NCBI RefSeq assembly: GCF_001485495.1
Contig: NZ_BCNF01000037.1
Span: 1 to 64,000 of the forward strand
Length of the DNA: 64,000 nt
Reading direction: 5' to 3'
Source of the DNA: Gordonia desulfuricans NBRC 100010
GTDB lineage: Bacteria > Actinomycetota > Actinomycetes > Mycobacteriales > Mycobacteriaceae
Part shown: positions 1-10,509 of the stretch, in pieces
How the letters are laid out: every line of letters starts with the position of its first letter
Position numbering within the stretch: the stretch's first letter is position 1
Program-made: the position numbers and the translations under genes
Notes under the pieces: model-generated
The model's input: the letters and a program-made list of their open reading frames with translations, nothing else
The model's database searches: none
Told to the model about the DNA's origin: nothing

Positions 1-754
1 CACCGGGCGGTACGGCGGCAGCAACCGCGGCGACCGGGACGGGTGCGGCGGCGCCGACAGCGGGCGTGCTCCGGTGGGTCGTGGTGGCCAGGAGCTGGGT
101 GGTTCCCTGCGCCAGGGCGAAGACCGGTGCCGGGACCACGGTGACCCGTACACCGGCGGACTCGATCGCGCCCACCACGCCGGGGGTGTCGGCGCCGGAG
201 CCGACACACACCACACGCGGCACCGACGATGCGGCGAGATAGTCGGCGAGCGGCTGCAGGCCCTCCGGGTATGTCACCGGGACCTGTTGTCCGACAGGAA
301 CTTCCAGAGCCTCGACCGCGGTCCCGTGCGAGGCGTCGACCAGGGCGATGGTCCGGCCCGCGGCCACCGCACCGGAGCCGTCGAGGGCCACGGCGACCAC
401 CACACCGTCGGCTTCGCGGCGCGCGGCCTGGGCGAGCACCGAGGGCAGGTCGACAAAGCCCACCGACGACGCCCAGGCGGGCGCAGACGGTCCGTGCATC
501 ACCGATTCGAGGTGGGCGCGGACGTCGTCGCGGGCGCAGGCGATCACGATGTCGGCGACCCGGAACGGCGCGGACTCGACCAGATCGGCGAAGGCCGCGG
601 CCGCCGAGGCCGGGGCACCATCGGTGAGTTCGACGAGATTGCTGGCCACGATGTCGCCGGTGGCGTCACGCACCACCATCGCGATCTCCTCGCCGAGCAC
701 CGACACGCCCAACACGGCCGGTTCGGCGACGGAGAACTCCGTAGGCTGGCTCAC
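1..754 (-). CDS. Conserved hypothetical protein, C-terminally incomplete
   Basis: A minus-strand reading frame opens with GTG at 754 and runs without a stop to the left edge, so the C-terminus is missing. A GAGGAG ribosome binding site lies about 7 bases before the GTG. The protein begins MSQPTEFSVAEPAVLGVSV and has an alternating Ala/Val-rich pattern with short beta-like segments (VADIVIACARDD, DGVVVAVALDGSG, PRVVCVGSGAD), recalling an actin-fold-like or DUF7159-type actinobacterial protein; that assignment is a guess from general appearance. The visible end turns Ala/Pro-rich (VGAAAPVPVAAVAAAVPPG), which suggests a flexible or membrane-adjacent tail beyond the window. It lies downstream of hspR on the same strand after a 185-base gap with a hairpin, so it is probably a separate unit. 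Long plus-strand frames here are antisense shadows. Confidence 0.6.
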   Translation of the reverse strand, partial: MSQPTEFSVAEPAVLGVSVLGEEIAMVVRDATGDIVASNLVELTDGAPASAAAAFADLVESAPFRVADIVIACARDDVRAHLESVMHGPSAPAWASSVGFVDLPSVLAQAARREADGVVVAVALDGSGAVAAGRTIALVDASHGTAVEALEVPVGQQVPVTYPEGLQPLADYLAASSVPRVVCVGSGADTPGVVGAIESAGVRVTVVPAPVFALAQGTTQLLATTTHRSTPAVGAAAPVPVAAVAAAVPPG

Positions 755-818
755 CCGTCTTCTCCTCTCCCGGCCGCGCTTGCCCACGACCTCTCGTCAA
801 CGCCACAGGTTAACGCGA

Positions 819-851
819 GATCCTCAGGCGGCGACAGGCCACCTGAGGATC
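819..851 (-). terminator. Hairpin downstream of hspR, probable terminator
   Basis: GATCCTCAGG at 819-828 and CCTGAGGATC at 842-851 form a perfect 10-bp stem with a 13-base loop, 88 bases past the hspR stop and before the next gene's start. There is no T-run, which is common for actinobacterial terminators. It could also be an operator for the gene starting at 754. Confidence 0.5.
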
Positions 852-939
852 GGATCTGCTGTGAACGTGCTTGGGGCCGGCCGGGTCGGGCCGGCGTGTG
901 GGCCGGCGTGTGGGCCGGCGACCGTGGGGTCGGCCCGCC

Positions 940-1341
940 TCACTCCGTCCCGCGCCGGCGGCGTGGCTGCCACACCACCAGCGCATTGGTCCGCGGCACC
1001 GGGACGAGCTCGCCCCCGCGCCGTGACCGATGCGCCTCCACCTCGCCCTGCAGCTCACGGACGCGCTGCTGCAGGGCGTCGACCTGATTGGTCAGGTCGA
1101 TGATGCGTCTGATGCCGGCGAGGTTGACGCCCTCCTCCTGGGAGAGACGCTGGATCTCGCGCAGCACCTCGACGTCGCGCGAGGAGTACCGTCGCCCGCC
1201 GCCGCTGGTGCGTTGTGGGGTGACCAGCCCCAGCCGGTCATACGTGCGCAGGGTCTGCGCATGCATGCCGGCCAGTTCGGCCGCCACCGAGATCATGAAG
1301 GTGGCGTTGGGGTCATTCGGGTTCTTGCGTACTGCGGCCAT
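940..1341 (-). CDS. hspR: HspR, MerR-family heat-shock repressor
   Basis: HspR represses the dnaK operon by binding HAIR sites, with DnaK acting as co-repressor in the systems studied. The 133-residue protein has an N-terminal MerR winged-helix domain (about residues 14-80) with the typical AGMHAQTLRTYDRLGLV recognition segment and RRYSSRDVEVLREI. A predicted coiled coil (VDALQQRVRELQGEVEAHR) and a basic tail ending RRRRGTE follow. It starts 3 bases after the dnaJ stop, so it is the last gene of dnaK-grpE-dnaJ-hspR and is autoregulated through the dnaK promoter. Length matches actinobacterial HspR. Four HAIR-like sites in this window (three before dnaK, one before lon) are its likely targets. 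Confidence 0.95.
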   Translation of the reverse strand: MAAVRKNPNDPNATFMISVAAELAGMHAQTLRTYDRLGLVTPQRTSGGGRRYSSRDVEVLREIQRLSQEEGVNLAGIRRIIDLTNQVDALQQRVRELQGEVEAHRSRRGGELVPVPRTNALVVWQPRRRRGTE

Positions 1342-1344
1342 GGT

Positions 1345-2556
1345 TCATCGCCCCCAGCCCGCCCGTGGATCGAATCCGCCGGCCCGCTCGGCCTCGGCGT
1401 AGGCCTTCATGGCCTCCACCGCGGCGTCGTCGAGCTTGCGGGGAACCTCCACCTTGACGGTCACCAGCAGGTCACCGGCACCGCCGGCCCGCTTGGGCAC
1501 ACCGCGCCCGCGGACCCGGAGGGTACGGCCGTCGGTGGTGTTGGGCGGGATCTTGACGCCCACCGAGCCGTCGAGCGTCGGCACCGACACCGTCGCGCCG
1601 AGCACCAGCTCGGAGATCGAGACGGGCAGCTGGACGCGCAGATCGTGACCATTGCGGGTGAACACCCGGTCCGGGGTCACATGGACGACGACGTACAGGT
1701 CGCCCGACGGTGCGCCGCGGCGTCCGGCCTCGCCCTGACCGGCCAGCCGGATACGCTGGCCGTCCTCGACACCGGCCGGGATACGGACGTTGATGGTGCG
1801 GGCGCGGACCTTGACGCCGCTGCCGTCGCAGTCGCTACACGGATCGTCGATCCGCGAGCCGGTGCCCTGGCAGTCCTGGCAGGGTTCGCTGAACCCGAAG
1901 GCGCCCTGGTTGCGGCTGACGAATCCCGAACCGTTGCAGTTGGGGCAGACCCGCGGGCTGGTGCCCGGCTTGGCACCGCTGCCGTGGCAGGTGGTGCAGG
2001 GGGCCGGACTGGTCACCCGCAGTGGGACGGTCGTACCCAATGCCGCATCGGTGAAGGTCAGCGTGGTCTCGGTCTCGAGATCGTTGCCACGCCGGGGGCG
2101 GGTCGCCGTGGAGGTACCCCGGCCACCGCCGGCACCGCCGCGGTTGAACAGGCCCTCGAACAGGTCACCGAAACCGCCTGCGGACTCGCCGCCACCGCCG
2201 CCGAAGAGATCGCCGATGTTGAAGTCGGCACCGCTGTCGGTGGAGTACCGGGTTCCGCCGCCCCCGCCGGGGAAGCCACCGGGAAAACCGTTGCCGCCCC
2301 CGCGGAATCGGCCGCCGGCGAACATCGCGCGGGTCTCGTCGTACTCCTTGCGCTTGTCGGCATCGGAGAGCACGCTGTGCGCTTCGGACACCCGCTTGAA
2401 TCGTTCTTCGGCTTTCGTGTCCCCGGGATTGGCGTCCGGGTGCAGCTCGCGGGCGAGCTTGCGGTAAGCCTTCTTGATCTCTTCAGACGAAGCGTCAGAA
2501 GCAACGCCCAGATCCTTGTAAAAATCCCGCTCGAGCCATTCTCGTTGCGGAGCCAC
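1345..2556 (-). CDS. dnaJ: Chaperone DnaJ (Hsp40)
   Basis: DnaJ delivers unfolded clients to DnaK and stimulates its ATPase. The 403-residue protein has an N-terminal J domain (about residues 8-75) with HPDANPGD, the HPD loop that contacts DnaK. A long Gly/Phe-rich linker follows. The zinc-finger domain has four CxxCxGxG modules ([32 protein letters not shown]), and the C-terminal substrate-binding domain comes last. The start is a GTG at 2556 preceded by AAGGAGGTGA at good spacing. It is third in the operon, 137 bases after grpE and 3 bases before hspR. The J domain followed by a complete zinc centre makes it a type I DnaJ, like mycobacterial DnaJ1. Confidence 0.96.
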   Translation of the reverse strand: MAPQREWLERDFYKDLGVASDASSEEIKKAYRKLARELHPDANPGDTKAEERFKRVSEAHSVLSDADKRKEYDETRAMFAGGRFRGGGNGFPGGFPGGGGGTRYSTDSGADFNIGDLFGGGGGESAGGFGDLFEGLFNRGGAGGGRGTSTATRPRRGNDLETETTLTFTDAALGTTVPLRVTSPAPCTTCHGSGAKPGTSPRVCPNCNGSGFVSRNQGAFGFSEPCQDCQGTGSRIDDPCSDCDGSGVKVRARTINVRIPAGVEDGQRIRLAGQGEAGRRGAPSGDLYVVVHVTPDRVFTRNGHDLRVQLPVSISELVLGATVSVPTLDGSVGVKIPPNTTDGRTLRVRGRGVPKRAGGAGDLLVTVKVEVPRKLDDAAVEAMKAYAEAERAGGFDPRAGWGR

Positions 2557-2693
2557 CAGACGTCACCTCCTTCGATATGAACGTGTCTGGATGAAGTTGT
2601 GTCTGTTGTCGTGCCGGTCTTCGGTTGTACCGGTTTCGGTGGTGCGCGCGCCGGGGTCGGCGTCAGCGCACCACCGAAAGGGTGTGCAGGTGA

Positions 2694-3316
2694 TTATGCA
2701 CCACTGCCTGCGGCGTCACCGACTGCCGGGACCGGATCGGTGACGGTCACCATGGCGGTCCGGATAACCTTGTCCGCCAATCGGTATCCGCTGCGGTAGA
2801 CCGAACCGATCACCGGCTCGGCGCCGCTGCCGTCGTGCTGGACGGCCTCGTGCAGATCCGGATCGAACTCGTCGCCCGACTCACCGAACTTGACCAGGCC
2901 CTCGGAGTCGAGGGTGCCGACCAGTTTGTCGGCGACCGCGCGCAGCGGTCCGGTCTCGAGATCGCCGTGCTCGCGGGCACGGTCGAGATCGTCGAGGATC
3001 GGCAGCAGCTTCTCGATCAGCACCTGCTTGCCGTAGGCCACCCGGCCCTGCTTCTCCTCCTCCGAACGCCGCTTGAAGTTGGCGAACTGCGCACGCTCGC
3101 GCTGGAGTGCCGCGGTGAGCTCGGCGACCTCGTCGGACGCCGCGGTGGCGGACTCTTCCGGGGCAGGGGCCGCCCCGGCGGCGGGAGCCGAATCGCTCCC
3201 GTCCGCCGGGGTGGACTCACCCTGGCCGCGGACCTCACCCGTTTCCGGGTCGACCCGTCGGTTGTCGGTCACGGTGATCGGTTCGTCACCGGCCGGACCG
3301 TGCGGGTCCGCCTGCG

Positions 3317-3320
<4 letters not shown>
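2694..3320 (-). CDS. grpE: Nucleotide exchange factor GrpE
   Basis: GrpE dimers release ADP from DnaK. The 208-residue protein has an acidic, disordered N-terminus (about 75 residues rich in E, A, P, S), then a long helix ([21 protein letters not shown]) that forms the dimer stalk. The C-terminal beta domain carries the family signature around [20 protein letters not shown]. The GTG start at 3320 overlaps the dnaK stop in GTGA, indicating translational coupling. It is the second gene of the heat-shock operon. Confidence 0.95.
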
Positions 3321-5167
<1,847 letters not shown>

Positions 5168-5276
5168 CTTTGCGATTCCTCCTATGTATCCGGGTATGCA
5201 CCCAAGTCATGGCCCCGGGTCGAGCTGGTGCACCACCGCGGGGAGTGGTCTGTGCAAACCTGGGCCAAGGACTCGA

Positions 5277-5297
5277 CTTCAGTGCGTCCGACTCAAT
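5277..5297. promoter_or_regulatory. HAIR site 1 (HspR operator) before dnaK
   Basis: CTTCAGT-gcgtccg-ACTCAAT matches the HAIR consensus CTTGAGT-N7-ACTCAAG with one mismatch in each arm. It lies 110 bases upstream of the dnaK start, in the divergent dnaK/sensor-kinase region. Confidence 0.8.
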
Positions 5298-5331
5298 GTC
5301 CTACCGGGTCGAGTCGGTGCGGTCAACTCAA

Positions 5332-5352
5332 GTTGAGTCTTGATGACTCAGG
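5332..5352. promoter_or_regulatory. HAIR site 2 (HspR operator) before dnaK
   Basis: GTTGAGT-cttgatg-ACTCAGG matches the HAIR consensus with one mismatch in each arm and the exact 7-base spacer. An additional half-site ACTCAAG lies at 5326-5332, so HspR could bind a more extended array here. Confidence 0.82.
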
Positions 5353-5408
5353 TTTCTCGAAGGGTTCAACCGGTGTCCTGCGCGGATCATTCCCGATTCT
5401 CGAAAAAA

Positions 5409-5429
5409 GTTGAGCGAAGTTCACTCATG
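5409..5429. promoter_or_regulatory. HAIR-like site 3 near the sensor kinase
   Basis: GTTGAGC-gaagttc-ACTCATG keeps the 7-base spacer and matches 11 of 14 HAIR positions. It is the weakest of the three sites and lies nearest the plus-strand sensor kinase, about 38 bases before its start, and 242 bases before dnaK. Confidence 0.6.
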
Positions 5430-5466
5430 TCTGAAACACGCTGGTCAGCGGACCGGATGAGAGAGG

Positions 5467-6678
5467 ATGGGAGATGTGAACGACGATCGCGATCCGGTCG
5501 CCCCGCTGTGGCGGGCCGCGCAGATCTTCCGGCTGGTGTCGTTCGTCTACGCCCTCGGGTTCCTCATCGCGATCGACGCCGACCTCACCCGTCCGGGCCT
5601 GACGTGGGCGCTCTTCGGTCTGCTCACCGCCGCCAACGTGTGGTGGGCGACGGGCTATCTCGTCGGCTTCGGACGACGCTGGTGGTTCGTGGCCATCGAG
5701 TTGTCGGTGTTCGTGGTGATGATGCTGTCGACGTCGTACGTCGCCGACGACGCCTGGGTCACCGGCAACCAGACCTGGCCCACCACCCTGTTCTGCGCCA
5801 ACGGCATGCTGTCGGCGGCGCTGCTCGGCGGCCCGTGGTGGGGTGTGGCCGGCGGCCTGGTGATCGGGCTCACCAACTTCTATGTCAAGGGTGAGCTGAT
5901 GCTGAACTTCGGCCGCAATGCCACCATCCTGCTGATCGTCGCCGCCGGACTCGCCGTCGGGATGGCCGCCACCCGTGCCCGGGTGTCGGCGGAGAAGCTC
6001 ACCGCCGCGGTGCGTGTGGCCGCCGCGGCCGCCGAACGCGAACGGCTCGCCCGCGAGGTGCACGACGGCGTGCTGCAGGTGCTGGCGCTGATCACCCGCC
6101 GCGGCCGGGAGATCGGCGGACCGAGTGCCGAACTCGCCGATCTCGCCGCCGAGCAGGAACGACGACTCCGGCGACTGATCGCCGACAGCCCGGCCATCCC
6201 GGCGACCGACACGGCCCTCCCCGCGCCGACGGCGGACGTCGACCTGACGGCGGCACTGCGCGGACTCGTCACCGAGTCGGTGTCGGTGAGCGCGCCGCCC
6301 GACCCGGTGCCGCTCGCCGCATCGTCGGTCGCCCAGATCGTCGCCGCGGTCCGCAACATCCTCGACAACGCCGACCGGCACGCCGGCGCCGGTACCAGGG
6401 TGTTCATGCTGCTCGAGGACCTCGACGACGAGATCGTGCTGTCGGTGCGCGACGACGGCGTCGGCATTCCCGACGGCCGCCTCGACGCCGCCGTCGCCGA
6501 GGGCCGGATGGGGATCTCGCGATCCATCGTCGGACGGATCGAACAGCTCGGTGGCACCGCACACCTGGAAACGGCACCCGGTGCGGGCACAGAATGGGAG
6601 CTGACCATCCCGATCGCGACGCAGACGACCCCGACCCGAACGAACTCTCCCCGAACGAACAAGGACGGTGCACCGTGA
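5467..6678 (+). CDS. MacS-type sensor histidine kinase (DUF5931 / HisKA_3)
   Basis: A membrane sensor kinase of the NarL/LuxR-partner class. The N-terminal half (about residues 15-175) has five or six hydrophobic segments, as in the DUF5931 domain of MacS kinases. The HisKA_3 dimerisation helix follows with EREVHDGVLQVLALI-type sequence (REVHDGVLQVLA, phospho-accepting His). The ATPase domain has an N box (NILDNADRHAG) and G box (VRDDGVGIP), then GRMGISRSIVGRIEQLGG. The signal is unknown. The start is ATG 5467; GTG 5476 is an alternative with a better-spaced GAGAGG. Its stop overlaps the regulator start in GTGA. It is divergent from dnaK across HAIR sites. Confidence 0.88.
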   Translation: MGDVNDDRDPVAPLWRAAQIFRLVSFVYALGFLIAIDADLTRPGLTWALFGLLTAANVWWATGYLVGFGRRWWFVAIELSVFVVMMLSTSYVADDAWVTGNQTWPTTLFCANGMLSAALLGGPWWGVAGGLVIGLTNFYVKGELMLNFGRNATILLIVAAGLAVGMAATRARVSAEKLTAAVRVAAAAAERERLAREVHDGVLQVLALITRRGREIGGPSAELADLAAEQERRLRRLIADSPAIPATDTALPAPTADVDLTAALRGLVTESVSVSAPPDPVPLAASSVAQIVAAVRNILDNADRHAGAGTRVFMLLEDLDDEIVLSVRDDGVGIPDGRLDAAVAEGRMGISRSIVGRIEQLGGTAHLETAPGAGTEWELTIPIATQTTPTRTNSPRTNKDGAP

Positions 6679-7337
6679 CCGAACCGGAGACCGCAGCGCC
6701 CGCCCCGATCCGGGTGATGGTGGTCGACGACCACCCGATGTGGCGCGACGGCGTCGCCCGGGACCTCGCCGACGAGGGCTTCGAGGTGGTCGCCACCGCC
6801 GACAGCGTCGACCGCGCGACCCGCCTGGCCCCCGCCAGCCGACCGGATGTGGTGCTGATGGACATGCACCTACCCGACGGCACGGGCGCGGTGGCCACCG
6901 GCGCGGTGATCGCGGGCAGCCCCGGCGCCCGGGTGCTGATCCTGTCGGCGTCGGACGAGCGGGACGACGTCCTCGAGGCGATCAAGGCCGGTGCCACCGG
7001 GTATCTGGTCAAGAGCGCCCAGAAGTCGGAGCTGATCGCGGCGGTGCGGGCCACCGCCGACGGACAACCGGTGTTCACCCCGGGGCTGGCCGGGCTGGTG
7101 CTCGGTGAGTACCGTCGGATGGCGCGCTCCCCCGAGCCCGACGCCCCGGCCCTGACCGAGCGCGAGACCGAGGTGCTGCGGCATGTGGCCAAGGGCCTCT
7201 CGTCGCGGCAGGTGGCCGAACGGCTGTCGATCAGCCCCCGGACCGTGGAGAACCACATCGGCGCCACCCTGCGGAAGCTCCAGCTGGGCAACCGGGTCGA
7301 ACTGGCCCGCTATGCCATGGAGCACGGCCTGTCCTGA
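6675..7337 (+). CDS. LuxR/NarL-family response regulator (MacR-like)
   Basis: Partner of the preceding kinase; GTG 6675 overlaps the kinase stop by 4 bases, so the pair is translationally coupled. The 220-residue protein has a receiver domain (about residues 10-130) with VMVVDDHPMWRDG (acidic pocket) and VVLMDMHLPDG (phospho-accepting Asp). A C-terminal LuxR helix-turn-helix follows (LTERETEVLRHVAKGLS, then RTVENHIGATLRKLQL). The fuller upstream frame in the kinase C-terminus is not used, because homology begins at the receiver. A palindrome 56 bases after the gene, before the next membrane protein, is a candidate target. Confidence 0.93.
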   Translation: MTEPETAAPAPIRVMVVDDHPMWRDGVARDLADEGFEVVATADSVDRATRLAPASRPDVVLMDMHLPDGTGAVATGAVIAGSPGARVLILSASDERDDVLEAIKAGATGYLVKSAQKSELIAAVRATADGQPVFTPGLAGLVLGEYRRMARSPEPDAPALTERETEVLRHVAKGLSSRQVAERLSISPRTVENHIGATLRKLQLGNRVELARYAMEHGLS

Positions 7338-7392
7338 CCGCTGTCTGCCCTGGTCGCTGTTTGCCCTGGTCCCCGGGTCCCCGACGGTCAAG

Positions 7393-7411
7393 TACTCAGG
7401 TGATCTGAGTA
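7393..7411. promoter_or_regulatory. Palindrome before the DUF2339 gene, candidate response-regulator box
   Basis: TACTCAG-gtgat-CTGAGTA is a perfect 7-bp inverted repeat with a 5-base spacer, 45 bases upstream of the downstream ATG. The arms use the same GTACTCA/TGAGTAC letters I recall for the Streptomyces MacR box, but with the half-sites in the opposite order. A link to the adjacent regulator is therefore inference. Confidence 0.5.
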
Positions 7412-7456
7412 GTTTCACGCATCCGCGAGGCGGCGGTGGCCGCGAGGCTGGAACGC

Positions 7457-9349
7457 ATGACCACTGCTTCCCCCGGTACTCCTTCCCCCGATCCCGCCAC
7501 CCCGCACCCGGCCGGGCCTCGCCCCCTCGTCCCGCCGCGCGTCACCGCACCGATGCCGCCGATGGCCCCGCCCTATCCGCCGCCCGGGCCCCGCCCGCCG
7601 GTTCCGCCGATCACCCACATCCCGCCGGTCACCCCGTTCGGCCCACAGATGGCCCCGTTCGGCCCGCAGATGGCCCCCTATCCCGGTCCCGGACAGCATC
7701 CCGGCGTCCCGCTGCCGCCGCGACAGCCCTCGATCCCGCTGCGCGACCGGATCGCCGCCGCCGCCGAGCGCGGCACCATCGGCAAGGTCCTCGCCTTCGT
7801 CGGTGTCGCGATCACCCTGATCGGCGTCATCCTGCTGCTGGTGGCCGCCGCCCAGGCGGGGTGGCTGCGGCCCGAACTCCGGGTGGCCGGCGGCGCCGTC
7901 CTCGCCGCGGTCCTGTTCGGGGCCGGCGTCGTCATCGGCCGCACACCGGAGAAACGCACCGGGGCACTCGGTCTGGTGGCCACCGGCACCGCGACCGCCT
8001 GGTTCACCATCCTCGCCGCCACCTCGCTCTATCACTGGATTCCGGGCACCGCCGGGCTGATCGCGGCCGGTGCTGTCGCCGCCGCCGGACTCGGCATCGC
8101 CCGCTGGTGGGATTCTCAGCCCCTCGGTGTGACACTCGCGGTGGCACTGTTGATCCTGGCGCCGTTCCTCACCGGCGGCGTGGATCTGACGCTCGTGGTC
8201 TTCCTGCTCGTCTACGCCACCGCATCGCTGGGTGTGCAACTCGGCCGCGACTGGACCGCGATGTACATACTGAACACGGTCGCCGCGGTGATCCCGCCGG
8301 CGCTGCTCCTCGTCGCCCCCGGCGACACCACCGTCGTCCAGTTCGTCCTGGTCGCCTCCGCCGCCTTCCTGTTGACCCTCGGTTCGGCGGTCTGCCTGTT
8401 GCGCACCACCTCTCACCCGATGCTGCTCGCCCTGATCGCACCGGTCGGTGTGCTGCCGATCATCGGCGCCACCGATCTGCTCGGCCACCCGATCGCCGCG
8501 ATCATGCTGGCGAGCGCCGGCATCCTGCTCGTCGTCCTCGCCTTCACCGCACAACTGATCACCACCGCACCGCTGCAGATCCGCACCGTCTGGTTGTCGG
8601 CGGGTGCGGCGTCCGGTGCCATCGCGATCGGACTCGCAGCAGGAGCGCAGGGCGCCACCCTCGGATTGTTCGGCGTCGCACTGGCCATGGGACTCAGCGT
8701 CCGCTACGCCGGTGAGCTCGCCACCGCCCTCCGTGTGATCGGCACCGTCCTCGGCAGTTTCGGCCTGCTCGTGATGCTCGGCCAGGGTGCGCTCGACCAG
8801 GTCCTCACCGCCGACGCCGTCGCCGAACCGCTCCGGATCACCCTCGCCGTCGGTGCCGCACTCGCCGTCGCCGCCGTCACCGTGCTGGCCTACTGCTGGA
8901 TGCGTGTGTCGGACAAGAACACCCAGGGTTCGATCGTCATGCTCGCCGGATTGATCAGCCTGGGCCTGCTGACCATCCTGTGTGTGTCGCTGGGCGCATG
9001 GGTCAGCGACGGCACCGACGGCGGCTTCCGCGCCGGACACATGGCGGCCACCATCGTCTGGGCGTCGACCGCGGTGATCGCGCTGCTGTGGGCGCGCCGC
9101 CTGCACGGAACCCCGAAGACCCTCGCGATGACCGGTGGCCTCGGCGTCATCGGCGCCGCGGTGGCCAAGCTGTTCCTGTTCGATCTGACCGCACTCGACG
9201 GCCTGTTCCGGGCCATCGCCTTCATCGTCGTCGGACTGCTGCTGCTCTCCCTCGGTGTGGCCTACGCACAGTCGTTGACCGGCCGATCCGACGACACCGA
9301 CCGCCTCACCCCCAACGGCCCACCCACCATGCCGATGCATATCGGCTGA
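7457..9349 (+). CDS. Large polytopic membrane protein, DUF2339-like
   Basis: The 630-residue protein has a proline-rich cytoplasmic N-terminus of about 90 residues (repeats of PFGPQMAP) followed by a basic helix. More than 15 hydrophobic segments then run to the end, ending in a short polar tail. The long chain of evenly spaced membrane helices after KVLAFVGVAITLIGVILLL is typical of DUF2339 proteins, whose function is unknown. I chose ATG 7457 (GAGG about 9 bases upstream); GTG 7436 in the same frame is possible. It follows the two-component pair on the same strand after 119 bases containing the palindrome at 7393, so it may be regulated by that pair. It is unlikely to be a transporter of known class. 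Confidence 0.8.
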   Translation: MTTASPGTPSPDPATPHPAGPRPLVPPRVTAPMPPMAPPYPPPGPRPPVPPITHIPPVTPFGPQMAPFGPQMAPYPGPGQHPGVPLPPRQPSIPLRDRIAAAAERGTIGKVLAFVGVAITLIGVILLLVAAAQAGWLRPELRVAGGAVLAAVLFGAGVVIGRTPEKRTGALGLVATGTATAWFTILAATSLYHWIPGTAGLIAAGAVAAAGLGIARWWDSQPLGVTLAVALLILAPFLTGGVDLTLVVFLLVYATASLGVQLGRDWTAMYILNTVAAVIPPALLLVAPGDTTVVQFVLVASAAFLLTLGSAVCLLRTTSHPMLLALIAPVGVLPIIGATDLLGHPIAAIMLASAGILLVVLAFTAQLITTAPLQIRTVWLSAGAASGAIAIGLAAGAQGATLGLFGVALAMGLSVRYAGELATALRVIGTVLGSFGLLVMLGQGALDQVLTADAVAEPLRITLAVGAALAVAAVTVLAYCWMRVSDKNTQGSIVMLAGLISLGLLTILCVSLGAWVSDGTDGGFRAGHMAATIVWASTAVIALLWARRLHGTPKTLAMTGGLGVIGAAVAKLFLFDLTALDGLFRAIAFIVVGLLLLSLGVAYAQSLTGRSDDTDRLTPNGPPTMPMHIG

Positions 9350-9379
9350 GCCACTGCGGTTTTCGGATCTTCACCCGGT

Positions 9380-9583
9380 TGAGGTCCCGAAACCCGGGGA
9401 AGGTCCGAAACCCGGGGAAGCACCGAAACCAGGGCGGCGTGCCGAAACTAGGGGAAGCACCAAAACCAGGGCGGCGTGCCGAAACTAGGGGAAGGTCACC
9501 TTCCCCTAGTTTCTCCATCTTCCCCTGGTTGCAACACGGGGAAGGTTGCGAAAGTAGGGGAAGGATCTCCTTCCCCTACTTTC
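9380..9583. repeat. Palindromic GGGGAAGG repeat cluster, left of the DUF559 gene
   Basis: This stretch is built of one motif family, GAAAC(T/C)AGGGGAAGG and its complement. GAAACTAGGGGAAGG at 9481-9495 and its exact complement at 9499-9513 form a 15-bp stem with a 3-base loop. GAAAGTAGGGGAAGG at 9550-9564 and its complement at 9569-9583 form a second perfect 15-bp stem. A 37-bp unit beginning GGGGAAGCACC repeats at 9414 and 9451 and runs into the first palindrome at 9488. A further GGGGAAGG/CCTTCCCC pair spans 9519-9545. The last stem overlaps the stop codon of the DUF559 gene. A similar cluster lies at 10712-11136. Confidence 0.85.
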
Positions 9584-10509
9584 AGTCGAGCTCGGTGAGC
9601 AGCCCGGCACGACGAAGCGCGGTCAGAATCTTCTCCCGGAATCGCCGCGGATTGCGTAGGTCGTCCCACGTCCATCGGACGACGATGATCCCGCAGTCGC
9701 GAATGGCGTCTTCGCGCAGCTTCTCGTCGTAGATGACGTCCTCGGCCAGACGCCCACCACTCGCCGCGGATTCTCGGTGGTATTTGAATCGGCCGTCGAA
9801 CTCGCCGACGACGCACAGCCGACCCTCCGCGTCACGCCAGCCGAAGTCGCCGAATTTGGTACTGCCGTCCGCAAGCTCCACCAAAACTTGTAATTCGGGC
9901 ACCGGAACCCCCTCCTCGAGCATGATGGCCCGGCTCAGTGATTCGCCGACACTCCCCGATACCTCCACCGAGTGCTCGATCGCCAAACGTACGGTGGGCA
10001 TTCCGTGGAGGCCGGTCATGCGGCCGACGACACCGTCGAGATCGAGGTCTTCCTCCTGCTGCAGCCATCGCCCGGCCGGCATCGACGACGCAGATCGCCT
10101 GGCGCAGTGTGCCAGAACGGGCGACGTCGCACACGGTACGACCGAGCGATGTCAGCGTTGTGCCCGTGATGGTGATGAGGTCGGATTCGGTGATCCGTGC
10201 TTGGTGAACGATCAGACCGGGCGATGTACGACCGGACTTCACCGCGGTGAAGTTCACCGTCGTCAGGTCGGGGTTCAGCATCGGCAGTCCGTGCACGACC
10301 GCCGCGGACTGATGACTGAGAAACCTTCGGTCCGTTCCGGTCTCGACAGCAGCCCGGATCATCTCGCGGTATCGATACATCTGGATCTCATGAGAGTCGA
10401 CGCCCGTTCGCGTCTCGACCGGCAGATACGCTCCCCAGCGAATCCGGCCGATCGCGTTGTCGTTCACGGCACGTCGGAGATCTTGATCGGTCGCACCGGT
10501 CCGGATCAC
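9582..10509 (-). pseudogene. AbiEi-like / DUF559 (Vsr-fold) protein, frameshifted
   Basis: Two minus-strand frames together make one protein of a type common in actinomycetes. The 5' frame (10509 to about 10055) gives an AbiEi-antitoxin-like winged-helix region (DNAIGRIRWGAYLPVE, then SHQSAAVVHGLPM). The 3' frame (from about 10055 to 9582) gives a DUF559 endonuclease-fold domain with FGDFGWRDAEGRLCVVGEFD and the late VVRWTWDDLRNP. The switch from one frame to the other needs removal of one base, most simply within the GGAGGA run at 10051-10056 (read on the minus strand), which restores an AMAAAEEDLDLDGVVGRM-like join. It could be a genuine pseudogene or a sequencing error. Homologues are orphan proteins; the DUF559 fold is related to Vsr mismatch nicking endonucleases. 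It is flanked on both sides by palindromic repeats. Confidence 0.75.

Noticed and set aside
5308-5332. Fourth HAIR site from GTCGAGT and ACTCAAG
   Set aside because: The half-sites are 11 bases apart instead of 7, so only the right half-site is noted as an extra half.
7415-9340. 641-residue minus-strand frame antisense to the DUF2339 gene
   Set aside because: Extreme G/D/Q/H composition with no domain; the plus-strand frame has regular membrane helices.
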